Source: Agrobacterium tumefaciens
GTDB lineage: Bacteria > Pseudomonadota > Alphaproteobacteria > Rhizobiales > Rhizobiaceae
Length of the DNA stretch: 64,000 bases
Direction: 5' to 3'
NCBI RefSeq assembly: GCF_017726655.1
Contig: NZ_CP072309.1
Span: 923,501-987,500 of the forward strand
The notes under the pieces: generated by a model
What the model saw: only the letters and a program-made list of their open reading frames with translations
What the model was told of the DNA's origin: nothing
The model's database searches: none
In this document: piece after piece, positions 35,562 through 44,440 of the stretch
How the letters are laid out: each line of letters starts with the position of its first letter
How positions within the stretch are numbered: position 1 is the stretch's first letter
Made by a program: the position numbers and the translations under genes

Positions 35562-36334
35562 GCCTTACCTCGTGAAATTGTGCCGGTTTGCAGTGGAATC
35601 CCTTGCCCGTAATCACTTCCGTCCGGCGTACCGACGAGCGCAACCGCCCTTGCGGGAGAGCCGGAGCCGCCTTCGATCGGAAGAGGCAATGCGGTAAGGA
35701 AGCAGTAAGGAGGCAGCTGACCGAGATTGGCGAAATTCTCGCCAACCAGAATATCGGCTCCGAGCAACGTGTTGTGGGCCGGGAAATCCGTACTTCCATA
35801 GTGATCTATCGAAAGGCAGTCCGAGCCGACGATACGAACACCTCTGGCACGCAGGAGTTCGCTGGCTTCTTTCGAAAGCCCCGGCCAGTCGCTGAGAAAG
35901 CGCCCGTGTTGTGATGCATCGTCCCAGAAGCGATCCCAGCCGAAATGGAAGAACACCGCATCACCGGCTTCGATTTGTCCGTGGCTTTCCTCGAAGGCTA
36001 GAATCCGGTCCGCACCGACGGCTTCGCAAAGCAGCGCATCTAAGACGCTGATGGTCGCCATGCGGCCAAAGAACCGTTGGGGTACAATCTCCGCGATCGA
36101 GCTTCCACCTTTGACGAAATGCAGCGGTGCGTCGAAATGCGTACCGGAATGTTCGCTGAGGCAGAGTGAATGATTGCAGGCGACATCACCATTGTCGTAG
36201 CTCTCGATGACCTCTTGGCAGAAGCGTGGATGCGTCGGCCAAACCGGCATCTCCGCCTTCATCGGATGTGTCAGATCGACGAAGGTGAAGTGCTCTTCGC
36301 TGAACAGGGTTCTCAGGCTGCTGATGTCCGCCAT
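35558..36334 (-). CDS. cyclase-family metal-dependent hydrolase (KynB-like)
   Basis: A 258-aa protein of the cyclase/arylformamidase family. The metal-binding motif is SEHSGTHFDAPLHF, preceded by DLTHPMKAEMPVWP and followed by GSDCLSIDHYG. Relatives hydrolyse N-formylkynurenine, lactams, lactones or similar bonds. In this operon, between the sugar importer and UxuA, lactone or ester opening of the imported sugar acid is a reasonable guess; nothing in the sequence proves it. Starts one base before the preceding permease stop region and overlaps uxuA by ATGA. Confidence 0.83.
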   Translation of the reverse strand: MADISSLRTLFSEEHFTFVDLTHPMKAEMPVWPTHPRFCQEVIESYDNGDVACNHSLCLSEHSGTHFDAPLHFVKGGSSIAEIVPQRFFGRMATISVLDALLCEAVGADRILAFEESHGQIEAGDAVFFHFGWDRFWDDASQHGRFLSDWPGLSKEASELLRARGVRIVGSDCLSIDHYGSTDFPAHNTLLGADILVGENFANLGQLPPYCFLTALPLPIEGGSGSPARAVALVGTPDGSDYGQGIPLQTGTISRGKA

Positions 36335-36335
36335 T

Positions 36336-37274
36336 TCAGGCAGCCCTCGGCCGCGGTACGATGGCGACGATCAGGATGATCAGCGCACCCGTGAGCACGA
36401 AGCGGACGCCTGCCTGCATCTGAAAGGTGTTGAGCATCGTCGCCATCAGATTGAAGAACAATGCAGCACCCCAGATGCCGACGGCATTTGCCTGACCGCC
36501 GGCCACGCTCGTGCCGCCGAGAACCACGACCGCAATCGACTCCAGCAGGTAGACGTCGCCCATGTTGAGCGCCGCGCCGCCGGAAAATCCGGAGAGAAGA
36601 TAGCCGGCAAGGCCCGCGGCCACGCCACACAGGCAGTAGGCGATCAGCCTGACACCCCCGACCGAGACGCCGGCAAGCTTTGCCGCCGGTTCGCTTTGTC
36701 CGACCGCGAGCAGCCGCCTGCCCCAGACGCCGCGCGAGAGGACGATCATCGTTGCGAACGTCAGCAGCATCACGGCGAAGGGCATGAAGGGAACGCCACC
36801 TATCCGCCACAGCGTGAAGGCCGACAGCATCGCCGGGGGCTTCAGCGTCGCCTCACCGCCCAAATTGAAGGCGAACGACTGGAAGACGAAACTCCAGGCA
36901 AGCGTAGCGATGATCGGCGGCAGGCGGAGCAGCGTGATGGCCAGGAAATTCAGCATACCGGCAAGAGCGCCGACTGCGACGGCCGCCGCAAGTCCGGCGA
37001 ACAGCATGCCATCCTGCGCGTTCATGACCGTCATGGAGACGTACGCGGCGAGCGTCAGCACGGAGGGGACGGACAGGTCGATATTACCCGGTCCGGATGC
37101 GATCACCAGCATTTGCCCGGTTCCGACCACGACGCTGAAGGCACCGAATGTCAGGGCGGCCGTCAAAGTCGCCTCCGCACTGTCGAAGCCGGCATAGGCT
37201 GTGGTTGCGATCCACATCGCAAAGGCCACGATGAAGCCGTAGGTCCAGGGGGCGAGCGAGAGACGATGGTTCAT
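36336..37274 (-). CDS. ABC transporter permease, ribose/xylose type (RbsC-like)
   Basis: A 312-aa inner-membrane permease with about eight to ten hydrophobic helices. Family markers: IDLSVPSVLTLAAYV, and near the C-terminus SIAVVVLGGTSVAGGQANAVGIWGAALFF. It overlaps the other permease by four bases; the two probably form a heterodimer. Confidence 0.92.
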   Translation of the reverse strand: MNHRLSLAPWTYGFIVAFAMWIATTAYAGFDSAEATLTAALTFGAFSVVVGTGQMLVIASGPGNIDLSVPSVLTLAAYVSMTVMNAQDGMLFAGLAAAVAVGALAGMLNFLAITLLRLPPIIATLAWSFVFQSFAFNLGGEATLKPPAMLSAFTLWRIGGVPFMPFAVMLLTFATMIVLSRGVWGRRLLAVGQSEPAAKLAGVSVGGVRLIAYCLCGVAAGLAGYLLSGFSGGAALNMGDVYLLESIAVVVLGGTSVAGGQANAVGIWGAALFFNLMATMLNTFQMQAGVRFVLTGALIILIVAIVPRPRAA

Positions 37275-38236
37275 GGCTTTTTCTCCGTGAGGAGTACGCG
37301 ACCGGCGAGCACCAGGAACAAGATGCCGCCCTGAGCACCGATCTGCCAGGTGGGAGGCACCTGCAGGAAGCTGAGCAGAGAGCCGGCAAGCGAAAGTGTC
37401 AGGGCGCCGATGACCGTTCCGACTGGAGAGACGATGCCCCCGTTGAAGGAGCCACCGCCCAGGATAACCGCGCCGACGCCGAGAAGCGTGTACGCCGGCG
37501 CGACATTCGGATCACCCGACGTGGTGAGCCCTGTGAGCGTGATGCCGGAAAGGCAGGCGAGAAGACCGGCTGCGGCATAGACCATTACCTTGATGCGCGT
37601 GGTGGACCATCCTGCTCGCTCGATGGCGCGTGGATTGGAACCCGCTCCGCGCAGGATGGCGCCGTAGGAGGATCGCGAAATAGCGAAGTGTCCGACAACA
37701 GCGGCGATGACCGCCAGCAGGATCGGGAGCGGCACAAGCGGCGGCCGCCAGCTCATGAAGCCCGCAAGCCAGGCAGGTGCCGCACCACCCGGCGAAGGCA
37801 GGATCATGATGGCCGTGCCGAGCCAGATAAACGACATGCCGAGAGTGACGATGATGGATGGGAGCTGGCGAGCCTGGATGAGCAGGCCGATCCCGGCATA
37901 GACGATAATGGCAACAAGATAGAAAACGATTGCCAGCGAAGGATTTGTCGCGAGGTGCAGAGCCGTAATGCAGGTGATGAGCCCGACGAACGCGCCATTC
38001 GACAGATCGATGTCACCGAGCATGATGATCAGCATCTGTGCCAGCGCGGCAAGAACCAGCGGCGTCGCCAACTTGAACAGCAGAGTAAAGCCAAAATAAC
38101 TCATGGCTGTCGGCCGGATCCAGAAGATGACGGCGAGCATCAGGACAAGAGCAACGGCCGGCAATCCAACCTGCAGGCTTGCGGAAAGCCAGGCCGGCCG
38201 GGCCTTAGATGTCGGTCTGATCATGACATCAGCCAT
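37271..38236 (-). CDS. ABC transporter permease, ribose/xylose type (RbsC-like)
   Basis: A 321-aa permease. Markers are IMLGDIDLSNGAFVGL, then GSNPRAIERAGWS, then LGVGAVILGGGSFNGGIVSPVGT. The ATG at 38236 begins inside the end of the ATPase gene (8-bp overlap); longer frames to 38326 lie wholly within that gene and lack support. It is the first of two RbsC-like permeases in the operon. Confidence 0.9.
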   Translation of the reverse strand: MADVMIRPTSKARPAWLSASLQVGLPAVALVLMLAVIFWIRPTAMSYFGFTLLFKLATPLVLAALAQMLIIMLGDIDLSNGAFVGLITCITALHLATNPSLAIVFYLVAIIVYAGIGLLIQARQLPSIIVTLGMSFIWLGTAIMILPSPGGAAPAWLAGFMSWRPPLVPLPILLAVIAAVVGHFAISRSSYGAILRGAGSNPRAIERAGWSTTRIKVMVYAAAGLLACLSGITLTGLTTSGDPNVAPAYTLLGVGAVILGGGSFNGGIVSPVGTVIGALTLSLAGSLLSFLQVPPTWQIGAQGGILFLVLAGRVLLTEKKP

Positions 38237-39704
38237 GTGCGCCTCCAAACGAAGCCTCCAGAATGCGGGCATGATCGATCTCATTGCCCTGGATTTCCTC
38301 GACGGCCCTGCCTTCGCGGAAGACATAAAGGCGGTCGCAATTATTGAGCTCTTCCATCTCTGTGGTGTACCAGACGAATGTCCGCCCCTGCTCGGCTTCA
38401 GCGCGTATCAGCTGATAAACCTCCTGCTTCGTGCCCACATCGACGCCGCGCATGGGGTCGTCGAGGAAGATGACCTCGGCATCCGAGGCGAGAGCCCGGG
38501 CAAAAAGCACCTTCTGCTGGTTGCCGCCGCTGAGCGACAGGATCGGCGTGTCAATCGAGGGCGCCCTGACCTTCAACCTCGCCGACCAGCTGGAGGCCAA
38601 GGATCTCGCCGCATCGGCCGATACGAAACCGGCTCGTTGCAACGCATTCAGGCTGCGGATCGTTAGGTTATCGGCAATCGACCAGAGGCCGAACACACCC
38701 TCGAGCCCGCGGTCGCCAGCAACATAGGCAGCGGGCGTCTTTCCAGCCTTGTTTATGGAGGTGAATATGGATCGCAGCCGTTCACGCTGGCCATGGCCAT
38801 CAAGGCCGGCAAAGCCGATGATCTCCCCGGCGGCTGCCTTGACCGGACGATCCGCTCCATCGACGCCGGGATGATCGATCTGAACGGCACCTGTCCTGCG
38901 GGCCGCGCCATTCGCGCTGCGGCTGTGGGTTACCTCGATGCCCCCCATCATTTCAACCAAGTTGGACCGCGAAAGGCCGCGCGTGCTGCGCTCGGCTATG
39001 ATCCTGCCATCGACCATGACAACGGCGCGATCGCAGACGGCTATGATTTCGTTCAGGCGGTGAGTAATAAGAATGCAGGCGACACCGCGCGCGGCAGCCG
39101 ACCGGATGTAGGCCAGAAGCTGTTCGGTCGCCTGGTGGCCGAGCGACGATGTGGGTTCATCGAGGATAACGCAGCGAACGCGAATATCCGTCTCGGTAAA
39201 GGCCCGAGCAATCTCGACCATCTGGCGGGAGCCGATGGAGAGTTCCGAAATCTTCGCGTTCGGATCGATACCGTGACCGGGGAAGATGTCGTCCAGCGCC
39301 CGGGCCATCAACTGCCTTGCGCGGCCACGCCAGCCGGGACCCCGCAACTGCCTGTGAACCACCCGCGTGTTCTCGGCCGCGGACAAGTTTGCGCAGAGCG
39401 ACAGTTCCTGGAAGATGCAGCGAAGCCCGCTCGACTGAGCTTTCGCTGCATTCCATGCTTCCATTTCAAACCCGGCATAGCGGAAGCTGCCTGCCGTGCG
39501 CTGGGTAGCGCCTGACAGGACATTCATCAGCGTGGACTTCCCGGCACCGTTATGACCGACCAGGCCAACCACTTCTCCGGATGCGAGCCGAAAGTCGACC
39601 CCTCCCAGCGCGTGGACGGCGCCATAGCTCTTGCGCACATCGCGCACGTCAATCAGCGCTTCCGCCACGGCGGCATCCGGCAATGTGGTTGGCAGGTCAG
39701 TCAT
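38229..39704 (-). CDS. sugar ABC transporter ATP-binding protein, double ATPase (RbsA-like)
   Basis: A 491-aa protein with two ATPase domains, as in RbsA/XylG/AraG. The first shows GHNGAGKSTLM, LSIGSRQMVEIARAF and VILDEPTSSLG; the second has a degenerate nucleotide loop (FAGLDGHGQRERL) but an intact signature LSGGNQQKVLFARAL and VIFLDDPMRGVD, in which the usual catalytic glutamate is aspartate. Asymmetric sites are normal for this family. The ATG at 39704 is preferred; a GTG at 39716 overlapping the binding-protein stop is an alternative. Confidence 0.9.
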   Translation of the reverse strand: MTDLPTTLPDAAVAEALIDVRDVRKSYGAVHALGGVDFRLASGEVVGLVGHNGAGKSTLMNVLSGATQRTAGSFRYAGFEMEAWNAAKAQSSGLRCIFQELSLCANLSAAENTRVVHRQLRGPGWRGRARQLMARALDDIFPGHGIDPNAKISELSIGSRQMVEIARAFTETDIRVRCVILDEPTSSLGHQATEQLLAYIRSAAARGVACILITHRLNEIIAVCDRAVVMVDGRIIAERSTRGLSRSNLVEMMGGIEVTHSRSANGAARRTGAVQIDHPGVDGADRPVKAAAGEIIGFAGLDGHGQRERLRSIFTSINKAGKTPAAYVAGDRGLEGVFGLWSIADNLTIRSLNALQRAGFVSADAARSLASSWSARLKVRAPSIDTPILSLSGGNQQKVLFARALASDAEVIFLDDPMRGVDVGTKQEVYQLIRAEAEQGRTFVWYTTEMEELNNCDRLYVFREGRAVEEIQGNEIDHARILEASFGGAHG

Positions 39705-39712
39705 AATCAGTC

Positions 39713-40798
39713 TCACTTCGGGGCGGGAACGGCCGGAAGATCGGTCTTGTTGACATTTGCATCGATGATCTTGGCAACAAGGTCCTGCGGATATTGCGCG
39801 TTGACCACGCCGCCCTCGGGAACTGTCTTCAGCCAGGCATCGAGATCCGGCTGATTGATCTGCAGCAGGGGAACCTCGACGAACTTGGGTACTTTCTTTC
39901 CAGCGAGGATTTGTTGGGCCACCCAGAAAGCGACCTGGGAGACGGACGGTGTTGCACCAAGGGAGAACGTCTCATAGCCGGAAGCGTCATGCTCCTGCTT
40001 CCAGAGCGCCAGTTCGTCCTGACGGTTACCCATGATGATGATCGGCAGATCCCGCTTGGCAGCCTTGAAGGCCTGAGCTGCGCCATAGCCATCGCCACCC
40101 TGCGTGAGGACCGCATCGACCTTCGGCAGCGACGGAAGAATGCCGGAAACTTCCTTTTGCGCTACGGTCGCGGTCCACTGACCATAGACTTCGCCGACAC
40201 TCTTGTAATCCGGATGTTCGGCGAGAGCCTTGACGACACCGTCATGCAGACGCTTGTCGAAACCGTCACCGGCCATGCCGCGGATCTCAAGGATATTGGC
40301 TGGCTTGTCGCCCATCTTCGACTTAATGAAATCAAGCTCGGCCTTGGCGTAGGAATTCAAGTTGTAGTCGACGACATATGCACATGGCTCGGTCACACCG
40401 CTGGCGAAGGCAACGACAACGATACCTGCGTCGCAGGCCTCCTTGATCGCACCGTTGAGAGCCGTGTCCGAGCCAGCCAATACGATGATGGCGTCATAAC
40501 CCTGCAGGATGAGATTCTGGATTTGCGAGGCCTGCTCGGTGACCGAGTTATTAGCACTGACGACGGCCGTGTCGGCGATCTTGCCATCAGCCTTCGCCTT
40601 GGCTCCCATATCCTGGAAGCTCTTGATCATGACCTGGCGAAACGAGTTGCCGGCATAGGAATTGCTGAATGCGATCTTCTTGCCGCTGGTGTCACCTGCA
40701 GCGACACCGTCATCGGCGCGCGCAGACGAGGCGATGGCTGTGCCGGCAAGCAGCGCAAGCGCAAGTGCCGCAGCCTTGTTTCTGTAATTGATCTTCAT
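39713..40798 (-). CDS. sugar ABC transporter substrate-binding protein (periplasmic-binding-protein type I)
   Basis: A 361-aa periplasmic protein with a Sec signal peptide (MKINYRNKAAALALALLAG, cleavage near ASSARA). The mature domain has KIAFSNSYAGNSFRQVM, QGYDAIIVLAGSDTALNGAIKEACDAGI and GDGYGAAQAFKAAKR, typical of ribose-type sugar-binding proteins. The ATG at 40798 follows GGAGGAG; the long upstream open frame to 41044 is not family-like. It is the first gene of the sugar-acid operon and is divergent from the GntR regulator. Confidence 0.92.
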   Translation of the reverse strand: MKINYRNKAAALALALLAGTAIASSARADDGVAAGDTSGKKIAFSNSYAGNSFRQVMIKSFQDMGAKAKADGKIADTAVVSANNSVTEQASQIQNLILQGYDAIIVLAGSDTALNGAIKEACDAGIVVVAFASGVTEPCAYVVDYNLNSYAKAELDFIKSKMGDKPANILEIRGMAGDGFDKRLHDGVVKALAEHPDYKSVGEVYGQWTATVAQKEVSGILPSLPKVDAVLTQGGDGYGAAQAFKAAKRDLPIIIMGNRQDELALWKQEHDASGYETFSLGATPSVSQVAFWVAQQILAGKKVPKFVEVPLLQINQPDLDAWLKTVPEGGVVNAQYPQDLVAKIIDANVNKTDLPAVPAPK

Positions 40799-40971
40799 GG
40801 ATGTTTTCTCCTCCAACTCCCCGAGCAAAGGCCCGGTTCTGCCGGGCCTTGGGGTCGGCGGCTTCACTTCCACGATCGGCTTTTCATGCGCGGCATGGCG
40901 CCGTAGCGCTATCAACGCGGCGGAAAGTCGTTCGTCGAAGTCTTCCCGTTTCTCCCAGAAGAACACATACA

Positions 40972-40987
40972 TACTACCATGGTAGCA
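40972..40987. promoter_or_regulatory. palindromic operator CTACCATGGTAG
   Basis: CTACCATGGTAG at 40974-40985 is a perfect 12-bp palindrome, extended by flanking A/T pairs with one mismatch. It lies between the sugar operon and the GntR gene, about 175 bp and 85 bp from their starts, and is a likely GntR binding site. Confidence 0.55.
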
Positions 40988-41065
40988 TGTCAATATCTTT
41001 GATAGACTGTCTGCAAGAGATGTGCGATTTGCGGATATCGGCAATCTCGGTCGCTCAAAGGGGGG

Positions 41066-41809
41066 ATGATGGCGGACAAACCTACGGTGGAGGTGATGAT
41101 CGGTGACAAGCTTAATTCGCAGCCTGCAGGAGGACTGGAGTCCATCAATCTTCGCATGCCGATTGCGCCCCAGGTCTACGAACGCATCCGTCGCGCCATC
41201 ATCACCCTTGCGATCCTTCCATCAGAAGCCCTTAGCGAAAAGGAGCTGTCGTTGCAGCTGGGCGTCAGTCGCACACCGGTGCGTGAAGCGCTTATCCGCC
41301 TTGCAGATGAGGGCTTGATCGACATCCTTCCTCAGCGCGGAAGCTTTGTGGCTCCCATACGGATCAGAGATGTGGAGGAAGCGCAGTTCATTCGTGAGTC
41401 CCTCGAAGTCGCGGTGGTAGGGCGTCTGGCCGGGCAATGTTCTCCCCAGTTCCTGATCGACATCAAGGCTAATCTGGCCCGGCAGGAGCTTGCTGTGGCG
41501 CAGGAAGATGGCGATCTCTTCCTGGAGCTGGACGAGGCCTTTCACAGAAGTTTCTGCGAAGAGGCTGGTCTTTCCAAAAGCTGGCGTGTCATCCAGACCG
41601 TAAAGCTGCAGATGGACCGCGTTCGCTACCTCAGCCTTCCGGACTCCAGCCATTTGCGGACCCTTCTTGCACAGCATTGCCAAATTGTCCGTGCAATCGA
41701 GCAGAAAGAGCCGGAAGCCGCACGAAAAGAAATGGCGGCGCACCTCAAGGAAGTACTCGCGACGGCGCATTGGCTCAGCGTTCAGCGCGCGGACCTCGTG
41801 GAGAGTTGA
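41066..41809 (+). CDS. GntR-family transcriptional regulator, FCD type
   Basis: A 247-aa regulator. The winged helix-turn-helix lies at about residues 35-100 (LSEKELSLQLGVSRTPVREALIRLADEGLIDILPQRGSFV), followed by an FCD domain with LDEAFHRSFCEEAG and HCQIVRAIEQKEPEAARKEM. Two adjacent ATGs (41066, 41069) follow AAAGGGGGG; the second has better spacing. Divergent from the sugar-acid operon, it probably represses it and responds to a hexuronate or aldonate. Confidence 0.88.
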   Translation: MMADKPTVEVMIGDKLNSQPAGGLESINLRMPIAPQVYERIRRAIITLAILPSEALSEKELSLQLGVSRTPVREALIRLADEGLIDILPQRGSFVAPIRIRDVEEAQFIRESLEVAVVGRLAGQCSPQFLIDIKANLARQELAVAQEDGDLFLELDEAFHRSFCEEAGLSKSWRVIQTVKLQMDRVRYLSLPDSSHLRTLLAQHCQIVRAIEQKEPEAARKEMAAHLKEVLATAHWLSVQRADLVES

Positions 41810-42156
41810 TATGCTGAACGGCTTTTTCTTGGTGGTTTACCAACGAAGTAAGTAAACACAGCTCTTGAAGGGAATCAAAATGTCGCCTCGTACGCCGAAA
41901 ATCCGACCCAACGGGTGGTGCGTGTCCATCGCGATACATTCGAGCCGATCATATGCGTGCTGGGGCGCCACGGGCATTAACAAATGATCTTGCTTAAATT
42001 CGTAGGCAGTAATCGTAAGCCCATGGCCGCTGAGCGTCAAAAAGGCAAGTGCATGACATTTGCAAGGGATCATGAAACAGACAGGAAATTGTAGGTACAA
42101 CTGTATAGGAGGGCTCGTAGGTTACACTTCGCGAGCGCATTCTGGCGCCTCTTGGG
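41810..42156. other. noncoding stretch between convergent regulators
   Basis: This region separates the convergent GntR and LysR genes. A small hairpin TTGGT-GGTTT-ACCAA occurs near 41830. An 87-codon frame on the minus strand (41837-42100) has no recognisable family or ribosome site. I see no RNA gene. Confidence 0.5.
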
Positions 42157-43065
42157 CTATGACTGAAACTGCTGAGAAAAGTCACATACTCTAGCTGCGA
42201 GTTTTGCGACGGACTGCACAATCGTGGAAGGCCGATCGTTTCGATACATCGCTGCGTAGGGCACCAACGGCAATTTGGGACGGGTTTCCAGCACCACTAA
42301 CTTGCCTTCATCAACAAGAGGCTGGAAGCATTGACGAGGTACGTAGCTAACTCCAATGCCCGCTACCGTCAAGCCTATCATGGCGACGAGGCTGTCACTC
42401 GAAATATAGTGTCCGAATTTAACGCCTTCCGACTTCAACCATTTCGAAAAATAGAGGCCAGAACCAGATCGGCCTCCCTGAATAAGCGCCGGATATTGTG
42501 CAAGTTCCGAAAGATGCAGGGGCCTGGACGCATCCACCAAACCGGGATGAGCCATCCAGACATTTTCAACTTCCGCAACGCGTAATGCAGTAATTTCCGG
42601 CGCAACAAAAGCCTCGGGGATGACAACGAGATCGATGGTTTCATCCAAAAGCCTTCCATAGAGATCACGGCTCATGTCGACCTCCGGCTCGAGAATTATC
42701 GAGGGGTAAGTCTCCTGCAACGCTGCCACAAGGCGCGGCAGCCACGTCATGGCCGTAAGTTCAGTCACACCCAACCGGAGTTTTCGCATAGGCGGCTTTT
42801 GGTCGGTTTTTAATGAAATGATGCGGTCGTGACGCTCCAGCATTTCCTGAGCGATTGCGACGAGATACTCACCTCTTTCTGTCAGGCGAGCACCACGAAG
42901 GCTTCGATCAAAAATCACGATCCCAGACGCGGCCTCAAGCTCTTGAATGCGTTTCGATATCGCGGATTGAGTGGTGTTCATTTTCGCCGCAGCACGCTCG
43001 AAAGTGCCGGATTGCGCAATCCAATACAAGGCCTCCAGCTGCTTCAAGGTTATCGTCACGGTCAC
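42157..43065 (-). CDS. LysR-family transcriptional regulator
   Basis: A 302-aa LysR regulator: N-terminal helix-turn-helix (TLKQLEALYWIAQSGTFERAAAKMNTTQSAISKRIQELE) and an effector domain (LRLGVTELTAMTWLPRLV, later GIGVSYVPRQCF). It is divergent from the aminotransferase/RraA/TRAP genes, the classical arrangement for LysR control. The 136-bp gap contains ATTCCAAAACG near 43080, half of the dyad found before the TRAP and biotin-carboxylase operons. Confidence 0.9.
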   Translation of the reverse strand: MTVTITLKQLEALYWIAQSGTFERAAAKMNTTQSAISKRIQELEAASGIVIFDRSLRGARLTERGEYLVAIAQEMLERHDRIISLKTDQKPPMRKLRLGVTELTAMTWLPRLVAALQETYPSIILEPEVDMSRDLYGRLLDETIDLVVIPEAFVAPEITALRVAEVENVWMAHPGLVDASRPLHLSELAQYPALIQGGRSGSGLYFSKWLKSEGVKFGHYISSDSLVAMIGLTVAGIGVSYVPRQCFQPLVDEGKLVVLETRPKLPLVPYAAMYRNDRPSTIVQSVAKLAARVCDFSQQFQS

Positions 43066-43201
43066 GTCGTACCTCTATCATTCCAAAACGTCATGATAGA
43101 TTATCATTATTTATCGGTTTTTTGAATGTTATTTTTTTCTATCCTCCTCTGATCAAGGCGGCCAAGCCATTCGCCTGCCAATACGGGAGTGATCGACAAC
43201 A

Positions 43202-44407
43202 ATGGCAATCCAGCTATCCGAACGTGTCAAGAGCCTTAAGCCCTCCGCAAGCATCGGCGCCAAGAAGCGCGTGGTCGAGCTACAGGCTGCTGGCCGGCAC
43301 ATCATCGACTTCACGATGGGTGAGCCAGATCTCGACACGCCAGCTCACATTATTGACGCTGCAATTGACGCAATGCGAAGCGGACAGACGCACTACACTG
43401 CAACACTTGGTATTCCAGCATTGCGCAAAGCGATCGCAGCCAAATTCGCCCGCGATAATGCCATCAGCATCGATCCATCACAGGTACTCGTCGGTAACGG
43501 TGCAAAACAGTTGATCTTCGAAGCTTTCGCAGCGACGCTCAATCCGGGTGATGAAGTTATCGTGCCTGCTCCCTACTGGGTGTCGTATCCCGATATAGTG
43601 GCCGTAAATAGCGGAAAGCCCGTTATCGTGACCTGCCCCGAAGAGGACGGCTTTCTTTTGACGGCCAAAGCACTCGAGGCCGCAATCACGCCAAAGACGC
43701 GTTGGTTGATCCTGAATTCACCAAGCAATCCGACGGGTGCGATTTACGATCAGGCCGGGCTTGAAGCGATTGCGGAGGTATTACGTCGCCATCCGCAGGT
43801 GGCGCTGATGACCGATGAAATTTACGAACACCTTATTTATGACGGCGCTGCCCATGTGACGCCACTTGCCGTTGCGCCAGACCTTGCCGGCCGCTGCCTG
43901 ATCGTCAATGGCATGTCCAAAGCCTATGCCATGACCGGTTGGCGTCTCGGTTTTGTCGCCGGACCGGTGGAACTGATCGGGGCAATTGCCAAACTTCTTG
44001 GTCAGAATACGACGTGTGCCAACTCGATCACACAGATGGCATCCGTTACCGCACTGGAAGCAGATCAACAGGTCGTCGCTGACATGAGCGAAGATTATCG
44101 CCACCGCCGCAATCGCATGGTCGAACTGCTTAGCGGGATCGATGGAATTCGTTGCATGCCTCCTGCCGGCGCCTTCTACCTGTTCCCAAATGTTTCGGGT
44201 CTGGTTGGGCGCACCACGCCCGCAGGCAAAACACTCGTCAGCGACATTGATGTCATGGAATATTTTCTGGATGAGGCAAACGTCGCCGTCATGGATGGCA
44301 CGTCCTATGGAATGTCGCCCTATCTGCGCCTTTCCTTCGCCACCGCTCTGCCTGACATCGAGGAAGGATGCCGCCGAATAGCGACGGCCTGCGCGAAACT
44401 CCGCTAA
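43202..44407 (+). CDS. class I PLP-dependent aminotransferase (AspC/AAT family)
   Basis: A 401-aa fold-type I aminotransferase of the prokaryotic aspartate aminotransferase group. Motifs: NSPSNPTGAIY, LMTDEIYEHLIYDG with the cofactor-binding aspartate and tyrosine, the PLP lysine in GMSKAYAMTGWRLGF, and the carboxylate-binding arginine in YLRLSFAT. It would convert an amino acid such as a (substituted) glutamate or aspartate to its 2-oxo acid. The RraA-family gene follows after 33 bp, which suggests the oxo acid is then cleaved by aldolase action. Confidence 0.9.
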   Translation: MAIQLSERVKSLKPSASIGAKKRVVELQAAGRHIIDFTMGEPDLDTPAHIIDAAIDAMRSGQTHYTATLGIPALRKAIAAKFARDNAISIDPSQVLVGNGAKQLIFEAFAATLNPGDEVIVPAPYWVSYPDIVAVNSGKPVIVTCPEEDGFLLTAKALEAAITPKTRWLILNSPSNPTGAIYDQAGLEAIAEVLRRHPQVALMTDEIYEHLIYDGAAHVTPLAVAPDLAGRCLIVNGMSKAYAMTGWRLGFVAGPVELIGAIAKLLGQNTTCANSITQMASVTALEADQQVVADMSEDYRHRRNRMVELLSGIDGIRCMPPAGAFYLFPNVSGLVGRTTPAGKTLVSDIDVMEYFLDEANVAVMDGTSYGMSPYLRLSFATALPDIEEGCRRIATACAKLR

Positions 44408-44440
44408 TTTCCAATGCATCCAAAAGAGAATGTGATCAAC

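Noticed and set aside
36207..37334. A long plus-strand open frame of 375 codons opposite the cyclase and RbsC-like genes.
   Set aside because: It is the complement of well-supported genes; its His/Arg/Gln-rich product is typical of antisense frames in GC-rich DNA.
41837..42100. An 87-codon frame on the minus strand between the GntR and LysR genes.
   Set aside because: No ribosome site, no family similarity, and cysteine- and histidine-rich composition typical of chance frames.
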